From Curtobacterium sp. MCBD17_035 (GTDB taxonomy: Bacteria > Actinomycetota > Actinomycetes > Actinomycetales > Microbacteriaceae): a stretch of 64,000 bases of DNA. The position numbers and the translations under genes were made by a program. Shown piece after piece: positions 44,680 through 52,515 of this stretch (the first letter of the stretch is position 1; each line of letters starts with the position of its first letter). The stretch lies in assembly GCF_003234815.2 (NCBI RefSeq), contig NZ_CP126279.1:2108001-2172000 (forward strand), written 5' to 3'. The notes below the pieces were generated by a model, which searched no databases, was not told the origin of the DNA, and saw nothing but the letters and a program-made list of their open reading frames with translations.

Positions 44680-46089
44680 TCACCAGTCGAATCGTTCGCG
44701 GTGCAGCCGGTCCGCGGGCAGACCCGCGCGTCGGGCGTCCGCCTCGACGAGGTCCGACCAGCCGTCCGGTCCGCAGATGTACAGGTCACTGTCCGCGATG
44801 CCCGGCCAGACGGTGCCCGCACTGACCCCGCGCGCCGTGTCAGCGGCGGCGAGCCACCCGTTCGGACCCGGACCACGCGGTCCGATGCTCGTGTACACGC
44901 GGGCGCCGTGGTCGGTCGCCCACTGGAATACCTCGTCCCACAGGTAGGTCTCGCGCTCGCTCCGGGCGCGGAGGAGGATCGTCACGGCGCCCCGGGGCAC
45001 GTCGAGGTGGTCGAGGAACGCGCGGATCGGGGTGACGCCGATGCCGGAGGCAGCGACGGCGATCCGGTCGCCTGCCCGGACGCGGTCGGTGAAGACACCG
45101 TACGGTCCGGCGAACGACACGCGCGTTCCGGGCGGGAGCGTCGCGAGTCGACCGCTCCCGGCACCGAGGGACCGGACGGTGATCCGCAGCCGCGTGCTCG
45201 ACGGAGCCGCCGACAGCGACAGCGGATGGGCGTGCCACCAGGTCTCGCCGGACCAGAACCGCCAGATGAGGAACTGTCCGCCACGCGCCCCGAGTCGGTC
45301 GAGCCGACGTCCGCGGATCCAGAGCGACACGACGTCGGGCGCGATGCGCTCGACGTGCTCGACCACCATGCGGTGCCGGACGCTCCGGATCGCGGGCACG
45401 GTGAACCGGAACCAGCCGATCGCGCCGATCGCCGTCGCGTACAGGAGGATCCAGTACGTGCGCTGCCACGAGCCGTGCGCGAGCATGCCGCCGAGCGACA
45501 GCTGGTGTGGCAGAGCGATGAGCACCGCGACGTAGCTGAGGAGGTGGACAGCGTGCCAGCCCTCGTACGGCAGGTACCGCCGGACCGCGACGACGCTCGT
45601 CACGACCACCGCGATCATCGCCAGGATCGCGAGCAGCGAGAGGAAGACGTCGTACGTGGTGACGAGCGCCCACCCCTCGGCGAGGACATCGACGTGCGCC
45701 GCGAGCGCGTACCCGACGACGAGCAGCACCGCGTGGGCCAGCAACAGGTACAGGGACGGCTTGCCGAGGGACCGGTGCACGGCCATCGCGCTGTCGTGTC
45801 CCACCACGCGGTCGATCCACGGGATGCGGGCCGCGAGCACGATCATCACGAGCACGAGGTCGGTCCCGACGAGGCCAGCCGCGATCCCGAGGTCGGTGAC
45901 GACGACACCGATGCCGTCCCACCGCACCGGGACCGCCGTGAGCCAGAGCGCGAGCGCCATGGCGGCCGACACCCACACCGCGACGACGAGCAGGTCGACG
46001 GCGACCTGGCGCGTCCGGTGCCGCCGGCGGAGCTGCCGCTCGGTGGGGCGCCGTGTGGGCGCTGCCCGCCCAACCGTCCCGATCGCCAT
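44680..46089 (-). CDS. Ferric-reductase-like transmembrane flavocytochrome
   Basis: A 469-aa fusion of a six-helix haem domain and a cytosolic FAD/NAD(P)H reductase. His residues for haem are in MAVHRSLGKPSLYLLLAHAV and EGWHAVHLLSYVAVLIALPH. The reductase half has HPLSLSAAPSSTRLRITVRS (FAD), ASGIGVTPIRAFLDHL (NAD(P)H) and LYICGPDGWSDLVEADA. It moves electrons from cytosolic NAD(P)H across the membrane, here most likely to the flavinylated partner encoded next. ATG at 46089 is preceded by CGGAG; a start at 46119 is an alternative. Confidence 0.9.
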   Translation of the reverse strand: MAIGTVGRAAPTRRPTERQLRRRHRTRQVAVDLLVVAVWVSAAMALALWLTAVPVRWDGIGVVVTDLGIAAGLVGTDLVLVMIVLAARIPWIDRVVGHDSAMAVHRSLGKPSLYLLLAHAVLLVVGYALAAHVDVLAEGWALVTTYDVFLSLLAILAMIAVVVTSVVAVRRYLPYEGWHAVHLLSYVAVLIALPHQLSLGGMLAHGSWQRTYWILLYATAIGAIGWFRFTVPAIRSVRHRMVVEHVERIAPDVVSLWIRGRRLDRLGARGGQFLIWRFWSGETWWHAHPLSLSAAPSSTRLRITVRSLGAGSGRLATLPPGTRVSFAGPYGVFTDRVRAGDRIAVAASGIGVTPIRAFLDHLDVPRGAVTILLRARSERETYLWDEVFQWATDHGARVYTSIGPRGPGPNGWLAAADTARGVSAGTVWPGIADSDLYICGPDGWSDLVEADARRAGLPADRLHRERFDW

Positions 46090-46299
46090 GGGGTCTCCGA
46101 TCCGCTGCGACGCCAGCACCCTGCCGGTGGTCGTGGGATGATCGAACGGCCTCAGGCTGTGTCGATCCCATGAGCGGGCCGGGGGCGGGTTGTGAGAACA
46201 CGCGGGTTCGCCTCAGTGGCCGTACCCGCGCACGGCGGCTCCGAGAATCGACCGAGAAATGCCCGGTCACACCGCGGATGTGCTGGGAGACTGCAGGTG

Positions 46300-47187
46300 A
46301 TGACGACTCCCCCCGCACCCGCTGCCGCCGGACCCCAGCCGCGGCCAGCCCGAGCCCAGCACGTGTTCGTGGTCGACCGGACCGAGCGCCTCGGCCCGCA
46401 CCTGGTCCGCGTGCACCTCGGCGGCCCCGCGTTCGACGACTTCGTCGCCGGGGCGTCGCCCGACCGGCTCGGCGCCGCCGACAAGTACGTCAAGCTCCTG
46501 TTCGCGCGTCCGGACCTCGGCCTCACCCCGCCGTACGACCTCGACGCGCTCCGCGGCCGACTCGCGCCCGAGGACATGCCGGTGCGCCGGACCTACACCG
46601 TCCGCGCCGTCGACCCGGTCGCTCGCACCATCACGATCGACTTCGTCGTGCACGGCGACGCGGGCGTCGCCGGCGTCTGGGCCGCGTCCGCACGGCCGGG
46701 CGACACCCTCGCGCTCTCCGGGCCCGGAGGCGGCTACTCCCCCACCGCCGACCCGGCGACCTGGCACCTCCTCGTGGCCGACGACTCCGCCTTGCCCGCC
46801 GTGGCCGCCGTCCTGGAGGCCCTGCCCGCCGCCGCCTCGGGACGCGCGTTCGTCGAGGTGGACGGCCCCGAGGACGAACTCCCGCTCGCGGCCCCGGACG
46901 GGGTCGTGGTGCGGTGGCTCCACCGCCGTGGGCCCGACGGAGCCGTCGCCGGAGCCGGGGCGCTGCTCACGGACGCCGTTCGCGGACTGTCGCGGCCCTC
47001 CCGGCCGGTCGCGGTGTTCGCGCACGGTGAGCGCGGCGCCATGCAGGCGATCCGAGCGATCCTGCAGGACGGCTGGGGAATCGAGCGCCGCGCGATGTCC
47101 CTGTCGGCATACTGGGCGCTGGGTCGCGCCGAGGACCGCTTCCAGGCCGAGAAGCGCGAGCCCGTCGGGCAGATCTTCGCCGACTGA
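46300..47187 (+). CDS. Siderophore-interacting protein (ferric-siderophore reductase)
   Basis: A 295-aa cytosolic flavin reductase of the SIP/ViuB family, which frees iron from ferric siderophores. The FAD motif is RRTYTVRAVD, then FVVHGDAGVAGVWAASARPG, LSGPGGGYSP, and the NAD(P)H part LVADDSALPAVAAVLEALP with AYWALGRAEDRF near the end. ATG at 46300 follows GCAGGTG; upstream codons have no similarity. No IdeR-type box is visible. It is divergent from the ferric-reductase operon. Confidence 0.92.
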   Translation: MTTPPAPAAAGPQPRPARAQHVFVVDRTERLGPHLVRVHLGGPAFDDFVAGASPDRLGAADKYVKLLFARPDLGLTPPYDLDALRGRLAPEDMPVRRTYTVRAVDPVARTITIDFVVHGDAGVAGVWAASARPGDTLALSGPGGGYSPTADPATWHLLVADDSALPAVAAVLEALPAAASGRAFVEVDGPEDELPLAAPDGVVVRWLHRRGPDGAVAGAGALLTDAVRGLSRPSRPVAVFAHGERGAMQAIRAILQDGWGIERRAMSLSAYWALGRAEDRFQAEKREPVGQIFAD

Positions 47188-47249
47188 CCCCGCACCGCCC
47201 GCCCTCCGGGCCGGGTGCGCACCGCCCATCCTCGATCCGAGAGCGACCC

Positions 47250-48986
47250 GTGACCGAACCGACCACCCGGCAGCCGTCCGCCGACGCCGTGCCCCGCCGC
47301 GCCTGGCAGGCGATGATCGTGCTCCTCGCGGGCATGTTCATCGCACTGCTCGACACCACCATCGTGAACGTCGCCCTGCCGACGATCCGCCAGTCGCTCG
47401 ACGCGTCCGAGGCGACGCTGTCGTGGATCATCTCGGGGTACGCGCTCGCGTTCGGGCTGACGCTGATCCCGGCCGGACGGGTCGGCGACCGCATCGGGCA
47501 CAAGTGGGTGTTCTTCTCGGGGCTCGCGCTGTTCACCGCCGCGAGCTTCGCGTGCGGCATCGCCTCGGACGCCGTCTGGCTCGTCGTGTTCCGCGTGGTC
47601 CAGGGGCTCGCGGGCGGCATCTTCGTGCCCGCGGTCACCGCCCTCATCCAGCTGCTGTTCCCGCCGCGGACGCGCGGACGTGCGTTCGCGATCATGGGTG
47701 CCGTCATCGGGGTGTCCACGGCGCTCGGGCCGATCCTCGGTGGTCTGCTCATCCAGGCGTTCGGGGACACCGACGGATGGCGCACCGTGTTCTACGTCAA
47801 CGTGCCGATCGGGATCGCGACCCTCATCGCGGCCGTCGCGCTCCTGCCGGCCCGACGCGACCTCGACGTCCGCGAGGGCGCGAAGGGCGTCGACCTCGTC
47901 GGACTCCTGCTCGTCTCCGCGGGCCTCGTCGCGCTGCTCGTCCCGCTCATCCAGGGCCAGGACGAGGGGTGGCCGCTGTGGACCTACCTGACGCTCGCGG
48001 CCGGTGTCGTGCTCATCGCCCTGTTCGCGCTGTGGGAGCTCCGGATCAGCCGCCGGGGCGCGGCACCGCTCGTCCCACCGCACCTGTTCAGCCACGGGGC
48101 GTTCACGGGCGGCGTCATCCTCGCCCTGGTGTACTTCGCCGCGTTCACGAGCATCTTCTTCACGATCTCGCTCCTCTGGCAGAGCGGCCTCGGCCACACC
48201 GCGCTCGAGTCCGGGCTCGTCGCGACCCCGTTCGCCGTGGGCTCGATCGCCGGCTCGTCGCAGAGCGCCCGGCTCGTGGGCCGGCTCGGACGCAACGTCC
48301 TCGTGCTCGGCACGGCGCTCGTCACGATCGGTCTCGTGTGGTCCTGGCTCGTCCTGCAGCTCACGGACGCGTCCGACCTGACGAACTGGGAGTTCCTGGC
48401 GCCGCTGTTCATCGCCGGCGTCGGCAACGGGTTCTTCATCGCCCCGAACGTGCAGATCATCGTCGCGACCGTCGACCCCGCCGAGGCCGGCGCCGCGAGC
48501 GCGGTCGTCAACGCGATCCAGCGGGTCGGCGCAGCCATCGGCATCGCGGTGATCGGGTCGGTGCTGTTCGGGACGCTGACGGTGTCCGGCCGCTCGAAGG
48601 CCGCGCTCGCCACCGGGTTCGGCGACGCCGCGGCCCACGCCATGCTCGTCAGCGCGGCGTTCGCGCTGCTCGCGTTCCTGCTCGTGTTCGTGCTCCCGCG
48701 GGGGCAGCAGCCCGGACGGGGACAGCAGCCCGGCCAGGGGCAGCAGCCCGGACGGGGGCAGCAGCCCGGACGGGGGCAGCAGCCCGGGCAGGACGCGCAG
48801 ACCGAGCCCACGCCGCACGACGAGCACACGGCCGCCGCCGACCACACGGCCCCCGCCCAGCCCACGCAGCATCACGACCACACACCGGCCCACCTCGCAT
48901 CGGGGGCCCCGACGGACGCCGGTGGCACACGGGTCCCGGCGGAGCACCACGCCCGCCACGTCGCGCCGCCGGACACCGGAGCCTGA
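47250..48986 (+). CDS. MFS exporter of the DHA2 (14-helix) family with repetitive tail
   Basis: A 578-aa drug/H+ antiporter-type protein. MFIALLDTTIVNVALPTI is the DHA2 motif in helix 1, GRVGDRIGHKWVFF motif A, VQGLAGGIFVPAVTALI motif B and GPILGGLLIQ motif C. The C-terminus is unusual: five QQPG-containing 6-aa repeats (18-bp units, 48699-48788) followed by a His- and Pro-rich tail of about 60 residues. GTG at 47250 is the start. It follows SIP by 62 bases on the same strand, so export of a siderophore or related metabolite is possible but not shown. Confidence 0.9.
   Translation: MTEPTTRQPSADAVPRRAWQAMIVLLAGMFIALLDTTIVNVALPTIRQSLDASEATLSWIISGYALAFGLTLIPAGRVGDRIGHKWVFFSGLALFTAASFACGIASDAVWLVVFRVVQGLAGGIFVPAVTALIQLLFPPRTRGRAFAIMGAVIGVSTALGPILGGLLIQAFGDTDGWRTVFYVNVPIGIATLIAAVALLPARRDLDVREGAKGVDLVGLLLVSAGLVALLVPLIQGQDEGWPLWTYLTLAAGVVLIALFALWELRISRRGAAPLVPPHLFSHGAFTGGVILALVYFAAFTSIFFTISLLWQSGLGHTALESGLVATPFAVGSIAGSSQSARLVGRLGRNVLVLGTALVTIGLVWSWLVLQLTDASDLTNWEFLAPLFIAGVGNGFFIAPNVQIIVATVDPAEAGAASAVVNAIQRVGAAIGIAVIGSVLFGTLTVSGRSKAALATGFGDAAAHAMLVSAAFALLAFLLVFVLPRGQQPGRGQQPGQGQQPGRGQQPGRGQQPGQDAQTEPTPHDEHTAAADHTAPAQPTQHHDHTPAHLASGAPTDAGGTRVPAEHHARHVAPPDTGA
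48699..48788. repeat. Five 18-bp tandem repeats inside the MFS gene
   Basis: Five copies of a unit near CGGGGGCAGCAGCCCGGA encode repeated RGQQPG or QGQQPG. Copy number can be expected to vary by replication slippage, without a frame shift because the unit is a multiple of three. Confidence 0.9.
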
Positions 48987-48994
48987 TCGTCCCC

Positions 48995-49903
48995 ATGGCC
49001 GCACCCTCCGGATCCCGCCGCGCCGTCGTGACGCGCCGGTCACTCGTCGTCGGGGCGGTCGGCGTCGCCGCGGTCGGTGCCCTCGGTGCCGCCGTCGACG
49101 TCCGGGCGCTCCCCGGGCGGTCCACCCTGTACCGGGTGCTCGGCCTGGACGGCCACGCCGGGCGCATCCCGGACGTCCGTCCCGTCCCGACGCGCTCGGG
49201 CTCGTTCACCTCGCGCGCACGACGCGGTCGACGGGTGGGCTGGACGGTCGCGGCGCCGACGTCGGACCACGCGCTCCCCGTCGTCGTCGCGCTCCACGGA
49301 TACGGGGACGACCACGCGGACCTGTTCGGGCACCGGCTCGGCCTCGACCGGTTCCTCGCCGAGCACGTCGACCACGGTGGTGCGCCCTTCGCGATCGCCG
49401 CGGTCGACGGGGGCGACCGCTACTGGCACCGGCGGGCCGACGGTGACGACCCCGCGTCGATGGTGCTCGACGAGTTCCTCCCCCTGCTCGCGCGGCAGGG
49501 ACTCGACACGGGCCGCCTCGGGTTCACCGGGTACTCGATGGGCGGGTACGGCGCACTGCACTTCGCGGGAGTGCTCGGGCGCCACCGCGTCCGTGTCGTC
49601 TCCGCGCTGTCCCCCGCGCTGTGGACCACCGCCGGCGCCACCGCCCGCGGTGCGTTCGACGACCCGACCGACTTCGCCGCGAACACGGTGACGGGCCGGC
49701 AGCGCGCGCTCGACGGCATCCCGGTGCGGATCGACTGCGGCACCGGCGACGGATTCGAACCGGCGGTCCGGACGTACGTCGACGGATTCACCCGTCGTCC
49801 GGCCGGTGGGTTCGAGGCCGGCGGCCACGACATGGCGTTCTGGAGGCGCCTGGCACCCGACCACGTCGCCTTCCTCGGGCGGCACCTCACCTCGGCGACC
49901 TGA
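48995..49903 (+). CDS. Exported alpha/beta-hydrolase esterase
   Basis: A 302-aa serine hydrolase. The N-terminus VTRRSLVVGAVGVAAVGALG has the twin arginine and hydrophobic core of a Tat signal. VVVALHGYGDDHADLFG gives the oxyanion HG motif, GFTGYSMGGYGALHFAG the nucleophile elbow GYSMG, and AGGHDMAFWRRLAPDH the catalytic His. It resembles the esterase D/mycolyltransferase-like branch and also ferric-siderophore esterases; neither can be fixed. ATG at 48995 is 8 bases after the MFS stop, so the two are co-transcribed. Confidence 0.85.
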   Translation: MAAPSGSRRAVVTRRSLVVGAVGVAAVGALGAAVDVRALPGRSTLYRVLGLDGHAGRIPDVRPVPTRSGSFTSRARRGRRVGWTVAAPTSDHALPVVVALHGYGDDHADLFGHRLGLDRFLAEHVDHGGAPFAIAAVDGGDRYWHRRADGDDPASMVLDEFLPLLARQGLDTGRLGFTGYSMGGYGALHFAGVLGRHRVRVVSALSPALWTTAGATARGAFDDPTDFAANTVTGRQRALDGIPVRIDCGTGDGFEPAVRTYVDGFTRRPAGGFEAGGHDMAFWRRLAPDHVAFLGRHLTSAT

Positions 49904-49904
49904 C

Positions 49905-49962
49905 GGCCCGGCGGACGGCGGCGCCCGCCGGCCCGGCGGACGGCGGCGCCCGCCGGCCCGGC
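49905..49962. repeat. 25-bp tandem repeat (2.3 copies) after the esterase gene
   Basis: Two identical 25-bp units (49905-49929 and 49930-49954) and eight bases of a third. Each unit has GGCGG/CCGCC-type arms and could act as a hairpin terminator between the esterase and the F420 gene. Confidence 0.85.
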
Positions 49963-50055
49963 TAGCATCGGTGGAGTCACCGATCGGGCCTCGATTTGGG
50001 TCCGGGGTGCTCCGTCGAGCACCGGTCCGCCGCCCACGCCGTCCGGGAGCCCGCC

Positions 50056-52515
50056 ATGACCGTGCCCACATCCGTGCCCGTCCCCACCGCCGTCCCGATC
50101 CCGGACCGGCACGCCCCCGGTTCCCCGGCGCTCGACCGGGCCCTCGATCGCGCCGAGTCGGACGAGCCCATCGACGTGGACGACGCCACCGCCCTGCTCG
50201 GAGCCCGCGGTCGCGACCTCGACCGCCTGCTCGCCGTGGCCTCCCGGATCCGGGACGCCGGACTCGAGCGTGCCGGACGCGCCGGCGTCATCACCTACTC
50301 GAAGAAGGTGTTCCTGCCGATCACGCAGCTGTGCCGCGATCGCTGCCACTACTGCGTCTTCGTCGACACCCCCGGGGGCCTCGCCACGCGCGGCATCCCG
50401 ACGTACATGGAGCCGGAGGCGATCCTCGCGATCGCCCGTGCGGGTGCGGCGATGGGCTGCAAGGAGGCCCTGTTCACGCTCGGCGACCGCCCGGAGGACC
50501 GCTGGCGTGCGGCGCGCACGTGGCTCGCGGACCACGGGTACGACTCGACGCTCGACTACGTGCACGCCATGGCGCGGCTCGTCCGCGAGGAGACCGGGCT
50601 GGTCCCGCACCTCAACCCGGGCGTGATGTCCTGGGCCGAGATGCAGCGCCTCCGCCCGGTCGCGGGCTCCATGGGGATGATGCTCGAGACGACCGCGACG
50701 CGGCTGTGGTCCGAACCCGGCGGCGTGCACCACGGGTCCCCCGACAAGGACCCTGCGCTGCGGCTCCGGGTCATCGAGGACGCCGGACGCTCCCGCATCC
50801 CGTTCACCACGGGCGTCCTGCTCGGGATCGGCGAGGACCACCACGACCGCGCCGAGGCCCTGTTCGCCATCCGCGGGCTGCACGAGCGGTACGGGCACGT
50901 GCAGGAGACCATCGTCCAGAACTTCCGCGCGAAGCCCCGGACGGCGATGCAGAACGAACCGGACCTCGGCCTCGTCGAGTACGTCGCCGCCGTGGCCGTC
51001 GCGCGCGTCGTGATGGGGCCGGACACCACCGTGCAGGCGCCGCCGAACCTCACCGACGCGGCCGAGCTCGACCTGCTCGTCCGCGCGGGCGTCGACGACT
51101 GGGGCGGCGTCAGTCCGCTCACCGCCGACCACGTCAACCCGGAGCGGCCGTGGCCGGAACTCGACACGCTCGCGGACCTCACCGCCCGGTCCGGGTACAC
51201 GCTCCGCGAACGGCTCACCGCCCACCCGCGGTACCTGGCCGACGCCGACCGCTGGCTCGACGACGCCGTCCGACCCGCTCTGGAGGCCCTGCAGGACCCC
51301 GTCACCCGGCTCGCGGACGAGCAGGCACCCGTCCGCGGTCGGTCCGCCACCCGCGACGACGGCGCGCCGGTGCGACTCGGGCGCGACGCGGCGGCACCGC
51401 CCGTCGGCGATCCCCGGGTCGACGCCGCACTCGCCGCGGCGACCGTCGCCGTCGGGACCGACCCGTCCGCGATCACGGACGAGGACGCCGCCGTGCTGCT
51501 CACCGTCCGTGGCGCGCAGCTCGACGCGCTCGCCGAGCTCGCCGACCGCGTGCGGGCCGCGGCGGGACTCGACGCCGTGACCCACGTCGTGAACCGCAAC
51601 ATCGACACCGCGCGGCTCGTCGGGGACGACCACGAGGCCGGGAAGGGGGACGGTCTGACCGTCGAGGACGTCGCCGCCCTGGCCGCGGAGGCGGCGGCGC
51701 TCGGCGCCACGGAGGTGTGCCTGCAGGGACGACCCGATCCGAGCCTCCCGGCCGCCGTGTACACCGACGTCGTCCGCGCGGTCCGTCGCGCGGCCCCCGC
51801 CCTGTCGGTGCACGCCTTCCGGCCACCCGAGCTCGTCGACGGCGCGGCCCGTGCGGGGGTCGACCTGCCCGGGTTCCTCCGGATGCTCCGGGACGCCGGC
51901 GTGACGAGCGTGCCCGGCACGGCCGCCCGTGTCCTCGACGACGACGTGCGCGCCGTGCTCAGCGAGGGGCAGGACCCACCGGCGACGACCTGGTCCGAGA
52001 CGATCAGCGCCGCGCACGCGGCCGGTCTGCCCTCGACCGCGACCCTGGTCTACGGGCACGTCGAGACGCCAGAACAGGTCGTCGCGCACCTCCGGACGAT
52101 CGCGCGCGTGCAGGACCGCACCGGCGGGTTCACCGAGTTCATCCCGATGCCCTTCGTCCCGGCGGACGCACCCGCCGCGGTCGCGGCGGTCGCCGGGCCC
52201 GGTCCGACACCGTCGGAGTCCCGCGCGGTCATCGCAGTCGCACGGCTGCTGCTCGCGGGGCGGATCGACCACGTGCAGGCGGCGTGGACGAAGCTCGGGC
52301 TCGCGACGGCGGCCGACGTGCTCCGAGGTGGCGCGGACGACGTCGGCGGCGTCCTGCTCGACGGCGCGCTCCGACCGTCAGCCGGCCCGGAGGCGGGCCT
52401 CGTGCTCGAACGGCGGGACCTCGAGGCCCTCGCGGCAGCCGCGGGACGTCCCCTGCGGGAGCGACGGACGGACTACGGGGCCGTGGCGCGCGAGGGCGAG
52501 GGCTCCCCCGCGTGA
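50056..52515 (+). CDS. fbiC: FO synthase, CofG-CofH fusion (FbiC-like) with altered CofH half
   Basis: An 819-aa fusion of two radical-SAM domains that in the family makes FO, the deazaflavin core of F420. The CofG half (about 75-430) is intact: CRDRCHYCVF (Cys 93, 97, 100), GDRPEDRW, ETIVQNFRAKP and DWGGVSPLT. The CofH half (about 455-810) keeps AVTHVVNRNI, EVCLQGRPDP, TAARVLDDDV, YGHVETPEQVVAHL, RTGGFTEFIPMPF and AAWTKLG. Between NRNI (513-516) and LTVEDV (534) there should be the Cx3Cx2C cluster motif; instead the sequence is DTARLVGDDHEAGKGDG, with no Cys, and no Cys codon exists there in any frame. The stop overlaps the monooxygenase GTG by 4 bp. Confidence 0.9.
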   Translation: MTVPTSVPVPTAVPIPDRHAPGSPALDRALDRAESDEPIDVDDATALLGARGRDLDRLLAVASRIRDAGLERAGRAGVITYSKKVFLPITQLCRDRCHYCVFVDTPGGLATRGIPTYMEPEAILAIARAGAAMGCKEALFTLGDRPEDRWRAARTWLADHGYDSTLDYVHAMARLVREETGLVPHLNPGVMSWAEMQRLRPVAGSMGMMLETTATRLWSEPGGVHHGSPDKDPALRLRVIEDAGRSRIPFTTGVLLGIGEDHHDRAEALFAIRGLHERYGHVQETIVQNFRAKPRTAMQNEPDLGLVEYVAAVAVARVVMGPDTTVQAPPNLTDAAELDLLVRAGVDDWGGVSPLTADHVNPERPWPELDTLADLTARSGYTLRERLTAHPRYLADADRWLDDAVRPALEALQDPVTRLADEQAPVRGRSATRDDGAPVRLGRDAAAPPVGDPRVDAALAAATVAVGTDPSAITDEDAAVLLTVRGAQLDALAELADRVRAAAGLDAVTHVVNRNIDTARLVGDDHEAGKGDGLTVEDVAALAAEAAALGATEVCLQGRPDPSLPAAVYTDVVRAVRRAAPALSVHAFRPPELVDGAARAGVDLPGFLRMLRDAGVTSVPGTAARVLDDDVRAVLSEGQDPPATTWSETISAAHAAGLPSTATLVYGHVETPEQVVAHLRTIARVQDRTGGFTEFIPMPFVPADAPAAVAAVAGPGPTPSESRAVIAVARLLLAGRIDHVQAAWTKLGLATAADVLRGGADDVGGVLLDGALRPSAGPEAGLVLERRDLEALAAAAGRPLRERRTDYGAVAREGEGSPA

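Noticed and set aside
46090..46299. IdeR/DmdR iron box between the ferric-reductase operon and SIP
   Set aside because: No sequence close to the TTAGGTTAGGCTAACCTAA-type consensus is visible in this gap.
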